From assembly GCF_001659605.2 (NCBI RefSeq), contig NC_035164.2:16981393-17045392 (forward strand): a stretch of 64,000 nt of DNA, in the 5' to 3' direction. The notes beneath the pieces were generated by a model. That model ran no database searches. It saw only the letters and a program-made list of their open reading frames with translations, and was not told where the DNA came from. Below, piece after piece: positions 19,154 to 30,826 of the stretch. Origin of the DNA: Manihot esculenta. Lineage: Eukaryota > Streptophyta > Magnoliopsida > Malpighiales > Euphorbiaceae. The translations under genes were made by a program, and so were the position numbers. Numbering within the stretch: position 1 is the stretch's first letter; each line of letters starts with the position of its first letter.

Positions 19154-22100
19154 ATGCGAGGAACTCGTCGATCAGCTCGATTGACTAGAGTCCCACCAGA
19201 TAGTGAGAGAACAGCTGCTCGTCCTCCTGTATTGCCAAGGGCAAGGTCTCAAAGATCTAGCAGGGAAGGTACGTCAGTAGACCCTAGAAGGTCTGTAGAC
19301 GAGAGCAGAAGAGGTACTGTGAGAGGAGGAAGATCAGAGGAAGTGAGGGAGGCTATGGAGATTGACCAGTCTAGAGATGGAAGCATGGGTGTAGGCAGAT
19401 CTGAAGAAGGTATGGGAGAGTCTCAGGGAGGCGTTCAGGCCGCAAGTTATGGCTATCCATCCTTTCCTCAGGACCCAGGGTATCCGATGGAAGGTATGTC
19501 GGAGTACTCTAGCTTTGTCCCATATCCTACTTACATGCCTTATATGCCTTATCCTCATTATTACCCACCATATCCTATGTATCCACCTTCCCCTACCCAT
19601 CCAAGTGCAGCACACCCAGAGCTAAATGACCCAATACCACCATCACTACCAGAACCAGTAGCCCCTGTTGTTGACAGACATCAACCTAGCTCATCTAGAG
19701 GTAAAGTGCAAATGACAGAGTACCTGAAATTGGATGCTCCTAAATACAACACGAGAGATGATCCATTTGAATACCTCAGATCAGTTAGGATGATAACTAG
19801 TGAATTGGGAGCTGATGATAGTAGAGCCATTGAGATGGCAGGGTTTACACTTAAGTGTAAGAAAGCTCGAGAATGGTTCAAGAACTATATGGAGCCCAGG
19901 GTGGACAGTTTGTCATGGGGAGAATTCGCCGATGAGTTTGCAGGGTGGGCTTTTCCTGATAGCTCCAGAGAGATGAAAGTAATTGAATTTGAGCAGTTGA
20001 GACAAACAGACGAGATGAGTGTTGACGAGTTTACAGATAAGTTCCTGGATTTGCTTCAGTATGTGGGTCAAGCCTATGATACTGATCAGAAGAAGGCAAG
20101 GAGATACACTATGAGACTTCATCCCAGGTATTCTTCCTTGATTCTTCCAGCAGAAAAGGAGAGTTTCCACTCTATAGTGGATGACGCTAGGAAAATGGAA
20201 GCAAGTGCCACTATGCAGAAACAGTCAAAAGCACAGGCTTCGGGGTCTAAGGCCCCCAGTTCAGGAACTTCAGGCAGCAAGAGATGGGATAGAGCAAAAG
20301 GAACAAAGAGTAAGTTCTGGAATAAAGTCAAGTCTGGTCTGGGAATAGGTAGTGGCTCAAGCTCTGGCGCAAGTAGTCCAGTATGTAGGAGATGTGGGAG
20401 AACACACAGGGGAGCTTGTCAGTTGGGATCTTCAGCCTGCTTTAGATGTGGACAGGAAGGGCATTTTGCTCGGGATTGTCCTCAGGTGACTTTTGCACCA
20501 TCCCAGCATATGAGTTTAGGCAGTGTAGTATAGCCAGCAGCTCCAGCCGTGCCTCAGAGTAGTGGCAGAGGTAGAGGGAGAGGGGCAGCCTCTACTTCAG
20601 CAGCAGGTTCCTGAGGTGGAAATCCGGTAGCCCCAGCACGGATTTTCACTGTGACATAGGAGGAGGCTAACACGTCGAACACAGTGGTGTCAGGTAATCT
20701 CATCATAGGGTGTTCCGATGTGTATGCTTTGATGGACCCCGGTGCTTCTCATTCCTTTGTTGCTTCGAGAGCCATAGAGAGGTTGGGTTTGATGATTTCT
20801 GAGTTAGAGTATCCTCTATGGGTCAGTGGACCCAAGTGTGACCCATCAGTGGCAGTGTCAGTCTGTCGTTTCAGTCTAGTGTTCATAGAGGGTAGATACC
20901 TTCCAGCTGACCTTGTGGTTCTAGACTTGACAGATTTTGATGTCATTCTAGGGATGGATTGGTTATCTGCATATGGTGCGACCTTGGACTGTAGAGAGAA
21001 GGTAGTTAGTCTTAGAGACCAGGATGGGTCAGAGTGTGTCTTCAGAGGAGACAGGAGGGGTACACCCAGAGGTTTGATTTCAGCCCTTTAGGCTCGTCGT
21101 TTGCTTAGGCGGGGTTGTCAGGGGTTTCTAGCTCATGTGAGGGAGCTAGATAGTCAGGTTAGGGAACCAGCCACAGTACCAGTAGTCCGAGAGTTTCCAG
21201 ATGTCTTCCCAGACGAACTTCTACGACTACCACCTGGTAGGGAGATAGAGTTTGAAATTGAATTGCTGCCTGATACCCAACCTATCTCTATTCCTCCCTA
21301 CAGAATGGCACCAGTAGAGTTAAAGGAGTTGAAAGAACAGTTGCAGGATTTGGTAGATAAGGGTTTCATCTGCCCTAGTACCTCACCTTGGGGTGCTCCA
21401 GTGCTCTTTGTCAGAAAGAAGGATGGATCCCTCAGACTTTGTATCGACTATAGACAGTTGAACAAGGTCACTACCAAGAATAGGTATCCTTTACCTAGGA
21501 TTGATGATCTATTTGACCAGCTAGCTGGAGCAGGTTATTTCTCTAAAATAGATCTGCGATCCGGGTATCATCAATTGAGAGTCAGAGAGGCAGATGTGCC
21601 AAAGACAGCTTTCAGGACCAGATATGGGCATTATGAGTTCTTAGTGATGCCGTTCGGGTTGACTAACGCCCCTGCAGCATTCATGGATCTCATGAACAGA
21701 GTTTTCAGCGAGTATCTGGATCACTTTGTTATTGTTTTTATCGATGACATCTTAGTGTATTCCAGAGATGCAGAGGAGCATGCCCAGCATCTGAGGATAG
21801 TACTGCAGACACTGAGAGAGCATGGGTTGTATGCCAAGTTCTCTAAGTCTGAGTTTTGGTTGAGGAGCATTTCCTTCTTGGGACACGTGGTATCAGCAGA
21901 AGGGATTGAGGTAGACCCCAAGAAGATAGAGGCTGTAGCTAACTGGCCCAGACCCACTACAGTGACTGAGATTAAAAGTTTTCTAGGACTGGCAGGTTAC
22001 TACAGGAGGTTCGTTCAGGACTTCTCGAAAATAGCTGCTCCTATGACCAAACTAACTCAGAAGAACCAGAAGTTTATCTGGTCAGACCAGTGCGAAGAGA

Positions 22101-24079
22101 GCTTTGAGGAGCTCAAGAGGAAATTGACATCAGCACCAGTGTTAGCTTTGCCTGTTAGTAACGAGGATTTCACAGTGCTCTGTGATGCATCTCGAGTGGG
22201 CTTGGGTTGTGTTTTGATGCAGAGTGATAGGGTGATTGCTTATGCTTCTAGACAGTTGAAGAAGCACGAGTTGAATTACCCCACCCATGACCTAGAGATG
22301 GCAGCAGTTATCTTTGCACTCAAGATGTGGAGGCATTACCTCTATGGGGTTAAATGCGAGATCTTCACTGATCACAAGAGTTTACAGTACATCTTGAGCC
22401 AGAGAGAGCTGAATTTGAGGCAGAGAATATGGGTATAATTGCTTAGTGATTATGATTGTAAGATCCAGTATCATCTAGGTAAGGCGAATGTTGTGGCAGA
22501 CGCCTTAAGCCGGATGTCATTAGGCAGTTTATCCCATATAGCAGCAGAGCGGAGACCAGTAGTGATGGAGCTTTATAAGCTCATAGAGGAAGGGTTACAG
22601 TTAGAATTGTCTGGTACAGGTGCGTTGATAGCACAGATGAGAGTGACACCAGTGTTTTTGGAGCAGATAGCTCAGAAACAGCATGAGGACCCAGAGTTGA
22701 TGAAAATTGCCAGGACTGTTAAGTCAGACAACAGTGCAGAGTTCAGATTTGATAGCAAAGGGATCCATCGCTATGGGAGTCGCCTTTGTGTACCAGATGG
22801 TAGCAGTCTGAAGGAAGCCATTATGAGGGAAGCTCATAATGCGAGGTATAGTGTTCACCTAGGAGCCACCAAGATGTATCAGGATCTGAAGAGGGTATAT
22901 TGGTGGCCAGCCATGAAGAAAGAAGTAGCGCAGTTCATGACAGCCTGTGAGGTTTGTCACAGGGTGAAACTAGAACATCAGAAGCCGGCTGGAATGCTTA
23001 ACCCACTGCCGATTCCAGAATGGAAATGGGAGAACATAGCGATGGATTTTGTAGTGGGCTTACCGGCAGTGTCCAACAGGATAGACTCCATATGGGTGAT
23101 TGTGGACAGACTTACGAAATCTGCTCATTTCATTCCAGTCAGGAGTAACTATACTATGGATAAGTTGGCACAAGTATATCTGGATGAGATAGTGAGATTG
23201 CATGGAGTTCCAGTATCTATAGTTTCAGACAAAGGACCTCAGTTCACCTCCAGATTTTGGCAGAGTCTGCAGAGTGCGATGGGCACGAGGTTGGATTTTA
23301 GCACTGCTTTCCATCCGCAGACTGATGGACAGTCAGAGAGGACCATCCAGACCATAGAGGATATGCTCCGAATGTGTGTGTTAGACTTTGGCGGTTCTTG
23401 GAGGCAGCATCTACCTCTGGTGGAGTTTGCCTACAATAACAACCATCATGCTAGCATAGGGATGGCTCCTTATGAAGCGTTGTATGGGAGGACGTGCAGA
23501 TCACCTGTTTGCTGGGAAGAGGTAGGAGAGAAGGCTCTTGCAGGGCCAGAGTTAGTAGAGATTACCAGTAGAGTGGTGCCCGTGATCAGAGAGAGGATTC
23601 GAACTGCTCAGAGCAGGCATAAAAGCTATGCAGACGTACGCAGGAAGCAGATAGAGTTTCAGGAGGGTAGTATGGTATTGCTAAAGGTGTCTCCAATGAA
23701 AGGAGTGGTTCGTTTTGGAAAGAAGGGTAAGTTAGCTCCACGGTACATTGGACCCTTTGAGATTTTACAGAGGATTGGACATGTGTCGTATAAGCTAGAT
23801 TTACCTACTTCTATGGAGAGGATTCACCCGGTATTTCATGTTTCTATGCTACGGCAATTCGTGTCAGATCCGAGTCAGGTTCTTAGTGAGCCTGATGTGG
23901 AGATTCTGAGAGATCTCACTTATATAGAGCAGCCAGTACGGATTTTGGACACACAGATCAGACAACTAAGAAACAAGGAGATTCCGATGGTGAAAGTCCT
24001 ATGGAACCACCATAATCTAGAAGAGTGTACGTGGGAGACGCGGGAGTCTATGCTCCAGCAGTATCCATATCTATTTTGA
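19154..24079 (+). pseudogene. Element A gag-pol polyprotein, copy 2
   Basis: Same domain order, start choice and five stops as the copy at 3458-8383: TAG 20531, TGA 20612, TAG 20657, TAG 21089, TAA 22436. Two substitutions were noticed. A22767 (T in copy 1) changes a leucine codon to histidine between RNase H and integrase. A23173 (G in copy 1) is silent in the integrase. [11 protein letters not shown] is at about 21737, the integrase core at about 23040-23340, and the chromodomain at about 23932-24076. Sharing all five stops shows that the gene was already dead when duplicated. Confidence 0.9.
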
Positions 24080-24124
24080 GGTTCGTTTTCCTCCTTTTTA
24101 TGTGTTTATTTGTTTATTTGTGAA

Positions 24125-24159
24125 ACATTCGAGGACGAATGTTCTTAAGGGGGGGAGAA
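24125..24159 (+). other. Element A polypurine tract and palindrome, copy 2
   Basis: ACATTCGAGGACGAATGT (24125-24142) and AAGGGGGGGAGAA (24147-24159) sit directly before the 3' LTR, as in copy 1. Confidence 0.85.
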
Positions 24160-26288
24160 TGTAATACCCGGCTAGAGTCCGGCATCGGAATTCCTGTCGT
24201 CCGATGGAATTCAGGATGTCGAAATCTTTAGACGGGTAAGATTTATGGTTTTCTAAAGTAATATCGTATGTTTTCATGTTTTAAAGGTAAAAGGTAAATG
24301 GAACTAAGTGTTTGAACGAAAAGAACAAAGGCAGAAAAGCCAGGTTTGGCCGCCGAAGTTGAGGTTCGGCCGCCGAACATGCATGACTTTCAGTTTCACT
24401 TTCTGAGGTGAGACCCTATCCTTCTTAAGGTTTCTTCATGTTTTCATCAAATCATGCAAAGGTTTGATTGATTTTTATGTTATTTTGAAGGTTTTGAGCT
24501 AAAAACACAAAGTTGTGAAGTTCGGAGAGTTTGAAGGAGAGTTGCTCCAAAACTCCACGTTAGGATCGTTCATCTTCTTGGTTTCAAGAGGTAAGTGAAG
24601 ATCCTGAACTTGTTTTTATGTTTTCTGAAGGTTTTATGAGGTTTTGGGAGAGAGTTGCATGAATAGGATAAAAAGAGAGTTTGTGATGATTTTGTGAGAA
24701 AAGTTGTGTATGTGTTATGCTTTGTTGTTGTTGGGGTTTTGAGGTCGGTTTTGACCCCTTTGAGCATATGCTTAGGTGTATTCATGTTACGGAAGTGAGG
24801 TGGTTGAGTTTGGGAGAGTTTGGTGCATTTTGGCGTGAGGCAGAGCAAGGTTCTGCCTTGCTGATGAACCCAGCTTTGGCCGCCGAAGAAAGGTTCGGCC
24901 GCCGAACGTGCTGAGGAGGTGGCTTCGGTTGCCTAAGCTTGCCCCCGAGCTTTTGGACTTTCGGCTCTGGAGGGGAGTTTCAGCCGCCGAAGGTTAGAGA
25001 CTTTTGTCTCTGGAGTGCCTTTCAGCCCCCGAAACTTGCCCCCGAAAGGGTTCGGCTGCCGAAAGTTGAGATTCGGCCGCCGAAGGTGCATGAGTTTCGG
25101 CTCTGGAGAGGACTTTCGGCCGCCGAACCTGCCGCCGAAAGTGTCCTGTTTAGCCTTCCTTTGCATGCTTTGCATGGATGTTTGCGTGAGTTTAAGGGGA
25201 GTCTTGGGGAGGTTATTAGAGTTGTTCTTGAGTTCGTTTGGTCCCTCATTTGAGTTTATCTGTGCTTACACAGATTAGAGGAACCAGAGAGAGCAGCAGT
25301 GAGTACTGCTCCAGAGTTTACAGAGCATGCAGAGTCAGTCCAGATAGCCAGAGGTGAGTGGAACTAAACTTAATTCTTTGAATTGAGCAATGGAATGTTT
25401 TTCGCATATTTCATGCATCATGGTTATGCAGTAGGTTGATTGCATTAGAATCCACGAATATGTTGCATTGCATCGTTATTTGTTGATGTGGGTGAATGCT
25501 GAATGATCCAATAGTCACTGAGATAAGTCCAGGAGCCTTTGACTACGCCCTGGCAGGTATAGTAAAGTCCAGGAGCCTTTGACTCTGCCCTGGCAATGGT
25601 AAGTACAGGTGTTATATACACATATACATATATGAGACAGGAAATCCAGGTGCCTTTGACTACGCCCTGGTAGGAGATACTGGGACTATTTGGTGACAGG
25701 TTTACCCTTAATATGGATTGTCTGTGTTATGATGCATTCCATCAGATCATGTTTTATTGATATGTTTTACTGTTCTACTCACTGGGCTATAGAGCTCATC
25801 CCACTCCCTTAACCCCAGTCTTGCAGGTTCAGTGTACAGTGTACAGGGGAGGTTAGCAGAGTACAGCAAGAGTAACGAGATGTGTAATAGCTTAGAGTGG
25901 ACATGTAATATTAACGAGATGTACTAGTTGTGTATACAGTTACAGGTGTGCTTGACTTAGTTATTTTGTGTTGTAAATCTTGTCGTAGGTACATGATCTG
26001 TATATGTATAACTGTTTTACCGAATATGCGAAAAACCAGGCTTAACAGGTATGAATAAACCCATCTAGAGCAAGCTCTAGTCAGGGGTACAGAGTACAGA
26101 GTACAGAGATAGTGCATGCACAGGTTAAGCCGTGGTTCAGAAAATAGTGTTTATTTTCACAGAAAATGTATGATCATGTATGAGTTTTACAGGTACACAG
26201 AGAGTATAGCAGGCTTGCTACGGGTTCTGGCGGCCTTAAGCCGACCTGAATCCTAGCGCCGGTGACGGTCCATTTTGGGGTCGTTACA
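24160..26288 (+). repeat. Element A 3' LTR, copy 2
   Basis: A 2,129-bp LTR carrying the same 84-bp deletion of the TATA segment as copy 1 (junction near 24394-24399). It ends at the copia gag continuation. Confidence 0.9.
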
Positions 26289-27929
26289 GGGATGCTCTCA
26301 AAATCAGGTTCAATGCAGGCAGTAAGAAACTGATTATTTATGAGTTACAGTCTAAGGCATACAAGTTAACACAATAAGGAAGCATGCTGGAGGATCTATA
26401 CAATAATCTCCAGGCCATCTGGGCTGAGATTGATGAAAGACAACCAACCAGAATCGAAGGGGACACTAATATCATTATCCAGAACCAGGAAATTCAGGAG
26501 GAATGTCTTTACCATTTTTTAGCCTGGATACAGTCAGAACTCAACCCAATCCATCGAGAAATTCTCAACGAAGAGCTATTACCGTCCTTGGATGATGCCT
26601 ACTCTCTACTCCGCAGTGAAAAGATGCATCGTGTTATCCATCTTCCTTCCCCATCGCCGGCAACATTTGGCCATGACCTTGTAGGTGCCAGATTATTGGC
26701 GAAAAACCAGTCAGACACAGACAAGTCATTACTCCTGGATGACAAATCGGGCTTAAAATGCACCCATTGCTGTGGATCTCAGCACACACGGGACGGATAT
26801 TTCAAAATCATAGGGTACCCAGAGTGGTGGGAGGAGAATAAGGCCCGTAAGAAAAAAGGAAGGGGACAGGGCATGGTGAACATAGCAATGGCCGCCTACA
26901 GCAGCAGCCAGATCAAGCAAACTGAAGCAAGCTCGAGCTATGGACAGAGTTCAAGGGTTGCAGCGACGCTATGTGGAACCGCAAGAGAAGGAGGCACAAA
27001 TGCCTCAACTGATAGTGAAAGAGGTATTTTAGGGTTGGAAAGGTCAAATGACCTTTCTATCCCTACAACTTTAAATAATTGTGTTGGCCATGTTAATAAT
27101 GTGCATAGTACTAGTGGTTGAATATTTAATTCAAGAGCCACAGACACTATGACCAATGATCCTTCAGATATTATTTCCCAAACTCCACCCACCAAATCCA
27201 ATATCCTAAACGCTACCGGTGGCTCATTCCTAGTCATCGGTTGTGGTATCATTTCTATAACCCGCACTTTAAATGTCCCCAACTGCCTCTATGTACCCTC
27301 TTTATCTTGCAAATTACTCTCTGTCAATCAAATCACCAAGCAGTTAAATTGCAAAGTACTCATAGATCCTCATTTTTGTATTTTGCAAGATATTCATACG
27401 GACATGGTACTAGGCTGTAGTTCTGAGAAAGATGGACTGTACTATGTGGAGGAGGTCTTGAGCATTGGGTCGGCTCACTTAGCTCAAGGGTCTTCAACCC
27501 GACAGTTGACGCTTTAGCACCGGCATTTTGGCCATCCCTCAAGTGAATATCTTCATGCTTTGTTTCCTGAATTTAAATATATTGATATCCTTGTTTGTTC
27601 TTCATGTGTGCTTGTTAAAAGTCATAAGAGCACTTATCATATTTCTGTAAATAAATTTGACACAGCATTCTCAATAATACACTCTAATGTATGGGGCCTG
27701 TCCCGAAAACTGTTTCTCATGATTATAGATACTTTGTTATTTTTATTGATGATTGAACTCGTGTTACTTGGATCTACTTGTTGAAACATAAATACGAAGT
27801 GGCTGAAAAATTTTGCGACTTTTTTCGCATGATTAAAACCAATTTCACAGCACCATTCAAGTGCTCTGGTCTGACAATGGGAGAAATTTGTCAATAATCA
27901 TCTTCAAACCTTTTTTCGGGACAATGGGG
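26289..27929 (+). pseudogene. Ty1/copia gag-protease-integrase remnant, copy 2
   Basis: It continues the gag fragment at 13484-13708 across element A. It shows the same decay as 10593-12233: stop at 26375, open gag stretch 26384-27121, knuckle lacking its last cysteine, protease motif NSRAT near 27136, GAG-pre-integrase region ~27510-27620, then a frameshifted integrase core. It ends where Z's LTR starts. This is the oldest layer in the stack, since both A and Z inserted into it. Confidence 0.82.
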
Positions 27930-28443
27930 TGATCAGTCCAAATTTAGACCATTTTATCATGATGTTATTGATGTTAATTTACACTTTTTCTGCCCAATTT
28001 TGTGGTTTTGATCTTATTTTGCAGAAAATGGTGTAAAGAGGTAATTTGGTGAAAATCCCCTTAAAACTGCATAAAAAGGGATAAAGGAGAACAAGCTTGT
28101 TGCCCAAGTCAAATTGCAGCTAAAGTGAAGATAAATAAGGAAAGTGCTAAATAAGAAAAGTACATTCAGCAGAGTAATTTGAAATTCAAATTTCAAATCT
28201 TCAAGAAGTCTTTCCCTTATTCAAGAAGGCAAATCTCAAGAGGATGCACATTGAAAATTCAAAATTCAAAATTTGGCTTATTTAAGAAGCCAAATATCAA
28301 GAAGACATACTTGCCTCCCAAGTAATCTAGATTCAAAATTCAAAATTTAAAAGAAGGCTCCACCTCATCTAGGGCAACACTTTCAATTATAAAAAGGACA
28401 TAAGGAGTGCCACCCACCTCTTCTTCACCTTGGACATTCAGCG
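27930..28443 (+). repeat. Element Z 5' LTR, first segment (copy 2) with TATA-like box
   Basis: It starts TGATCAGTCC. TATAAAAA at 28388-28395 resembles a TATA box. Repeated ATTCAAAATTCAAAATTT-type stretches lie at about 28254-28350. CAGCG at 28439-28443 is the left target-site duplication of B, which therefore sits about 50 bp downstream of the presumed promoter. Confidence 0.8.
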
Positions 28444-30601
28444 TGTAATACCTGGCTAGAGTCCGGCATCGGAATTCTACCTTCCGGTGGCATCCAGGAT
28501 GTCGGAATCCTTTAGAAAGGTAGGATTTATGTTTTTGCTAAAGTCTTTTTGTATGAGTTATAGTTGTAAAGTGAAAAGGAAATGAGTTTTGAAAGAAAAG
28601 CACCAAGGAAGAAAAGTCAGGTTCGGCCGCCGAAGGTGATGTTTGGCCGCCGAACATACATGGCTTTTGGTTTCACGTTAGGCCGCCGAAGGTGGTCTGG
28701 CCAGCCACCTATAAAAGGCCCTCAGTCGGTTAAAGGATAAGATTTGCTTTTCCTTTTACAAACAGAGGTGAGACCATGCTTTCCTTGGGTATGCTTTATG
28801 TTTTCATCAAATCTTGCAAAGTTGTGATTGATTTTAATGTTATTGTGAAGGTTTTGAGCTAAAAACACACGTTTTGAAGTTTGGAGAGTTTAAAGGAGAG
28901 TTGCTCCATATCTCCACGCTAGGATCGTTTATCTTTTTGTTTTCAAGAGGTAAGTGAAGATCCTGAACTTCTTTTTATGATTTATGGAGGTTTTATGGAG
29001 TTTATGGGTAGAGGTGCATGGTTAGGGTAAAAGGGTGTTTTTGGTGTTTTGTGATGAAAACATGTATATGTGTGTTGTGTTATGTTTGTGTTGGGGTTTT
29101 AGGTAGTTTTTGACCCCTTTGTGCATATACTTGAGTATATGTATGTTGAGGAATTGTGGTGTTTGAGTTTGGGTAAGTTTGGAGAGGTTCGGCGTGAGGC
29201 AGAGCAAGGTTCTGCCATGCTAGAGAACCCAGCTTCGGCCGCCGAAGGAGGGATCGGCCGCCGAACATGCTGAGGAGGTGGCTTCGGTTGCCTAAGCTTG
29301 CCTCCGAGAGTTTGGACTTTCGGCTCAGGAGGAGAGTTTCGGCCGCCGAAGGTTATGGACTTTCGTCTCTGGAGTGCCTTTCAGCCCCCGAACCTTGCCC
29401 CCGAAAGGGTTCGGCTGCCGAAAGTATAGATTCGGCCGCCGAAGGTGCATGAGTTTCGGCTCTGGAGAGGACTTTCGGCCACCGAATCTGCCGCCGAAAG
29501 TGCCCTGACCAGCCTTCCTTTGCATGTGTTGCATGATTATTTTAGGGTGTCTTCGGAGATTCTTGGGGAGTTTTATAGAGTTGTTCTTGAGCTAGTGTGG
29601 TCCCTCATTTGAGTCCATCTGTGTAGGCATAGACCAGAGGAACCAAAGAGAGCAGCTGTGAGTATTGCTTCAGAGTTTGCAGAGTCAGTTCAGAGATAGC
29701 CAGAGGTGAGTGGAACTCAACTTAATTCGTTTAATTGAGAAATCAAATGCTTTGAGTATATTTCATGCACCATGAGTATGCAATAGGTTGATTGCATTAG
29801 AAATCACGAATATGTTGCATTGCATTCTATCATTGTGTTGTGTGGGTGAAAGTGGATGATCCAATAGTCTCTGAGTAAGACCAGGTGCCCATTCTACGCC
29901 CTGGCACGGTAGAAAGACCAGGTGCCCAGTCTACGCCCTGGCATAGTATATAGTAAGTATCAGATGTTGTGTACAGGAAGACCAGGTGCCCATTCTACGC
30001 CCTGGCATGAGGATAGGATGTCGGGACTATTGGGGACATGATCACCCGAGATGATGTGATTTACTTGTATTGTGCTGCATTCCATAAGAGCATGTTTAAT
30101 AACCTATTTTATTATTCTACTCACTGGGCTATAGTAGCTCATCCCACTCCCTTAACCCCAGTCTTGCAGGATCAGTGTACAGGGGAAGTTCGGCAGAGTA
30201 CAGGAAGAGAAAAGAGTTCTGTAATAGTATAGTGTGGACATGTAACATTAAAGAGATGTAATAGTTGTGTATAGAGGTAGAATTGGGCTTGACTTATTTG
30301 TACTGTAATTCTTTTGTGTACTTGATATGTTTATATAAATGTTTTATGAGCATGTGAAAAACCAGGCTTAACAGGTATGAGTGTAACCCATCTAGAGCAA
30401 GCTCTAGTCAGGGGTTCTGTAGTACAGAGATCGTGCATGCACAGGTTGAGCCTTGGTTCAGAGAAAAGTTTTTATTTTCACAGAGACTGTATGGGAGTTT
30501 ACAGGTACACAGGGAGTATAGCAGGCTTGCTACGGGTTTCGACGACCTTAAGTCGACCTGAATCCTAGCGCCGGTGGCGGTCCGATTTTTAGGTCGTTAC
30601 A
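28444..30601 (+). repeat. Element B 5' LTR (2,158 bp)
   Basis: It starts TGTAATACCTGG and ends TAGGTCGTTACA. TATAAAA is at 28710-28716. The CCGAA cassette spans about 29235-29505 and includes the 18-mer GGACTTTCGTCTCTGGAG (29358-29375). Three CCAGG...CCTGG hairpin repeats are at 29881-29905, 29918-29943 and 29979-30007. It lacks the GTACAGA array of A and N. Confidence 0.92.
28710..28716 (+). promoter_or_regulatory. Putative TATA box of B 5' LTR
   Basis: TATAAAA in the conserved CCAGCCACC...GGCCCTCAGTCGG context. The 3' LTR keeps the same site at 36121-36127. Confidence 0.6.
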
Positions 30602-30826
30602 GATTGGTATCAGAGCCCGAGGTTCATATGGTCGGACCGATAGAGAGTGTCGAGCTCATAGAGGGTAGAGGAGGTCAAGCACAATAGGAAATCATGTCCA
30701 CTAGGATAGGATGTTGAGTCTTGTCTATTTGATGCTATGAAATGCCATGATGTATGCATGTGCATTATTGCTATGTGTTGTTTAATTGCTAATGTGCTAT
30801 GTTATGTGTTGTTTTCCAGAGTTAAG
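30602..30826 (+). other. Element B PBS and leader
   Basis: TGGTATCAGAGCC starts at 30605. The leader ends in TGTTTTCCAGAGTTAAG before the gag ATG, giving another acceptor-like CAG at this position. Confidence 0.78.

Larger units (their letters stand above)
13709..26288 (+). mobile_element. Tekay-type element A, copy 2 (full-length, containing N)
   Basis: The complete structure is visible here: 5' LTR 13709-15817 plus 18721-18906, nested N 15818-18720, PBS 18907, gag-pol 19154-24079, PPT, and 3' LTR 24160-26288. It sits inside copia gag. The 5' flank ends ...GGCTTTG and the 3' flank starts GGGATGC; no 5-bp duplication is evident, although the reading frame of the host gag shows that the flanks belong together. 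The two LTRs resemble each other far more than either resembles N or B. Confidence 0.9.
13484..29179. repeat. Tandem duplication, copy 2 (complete 15,696-bp unit)
   Basis: This unit begins inside a copia gag and ends inside the 5' LTR of element B. It contains in order: copia gag 5' part, element A with nested N, copia gag/protease/integrase remnant, the start of Z's 5' LTR, and about 736 bp of B's 5' LTR. Beyond 29179 the B LTR simply continues, so copy 2 sits in the original right-hand context and copy 1 has the novel right junction. The two breakpoints lie in unrelated sequences, so this is not LTR-LTR recombination. Confidence 0.92.

Noticed and set aside
1..26288. The two A elements as independent insertions
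   Set aside because: Their flanks, nested N, shared stops and the adjoining copia and Z sequences are duplicated together.
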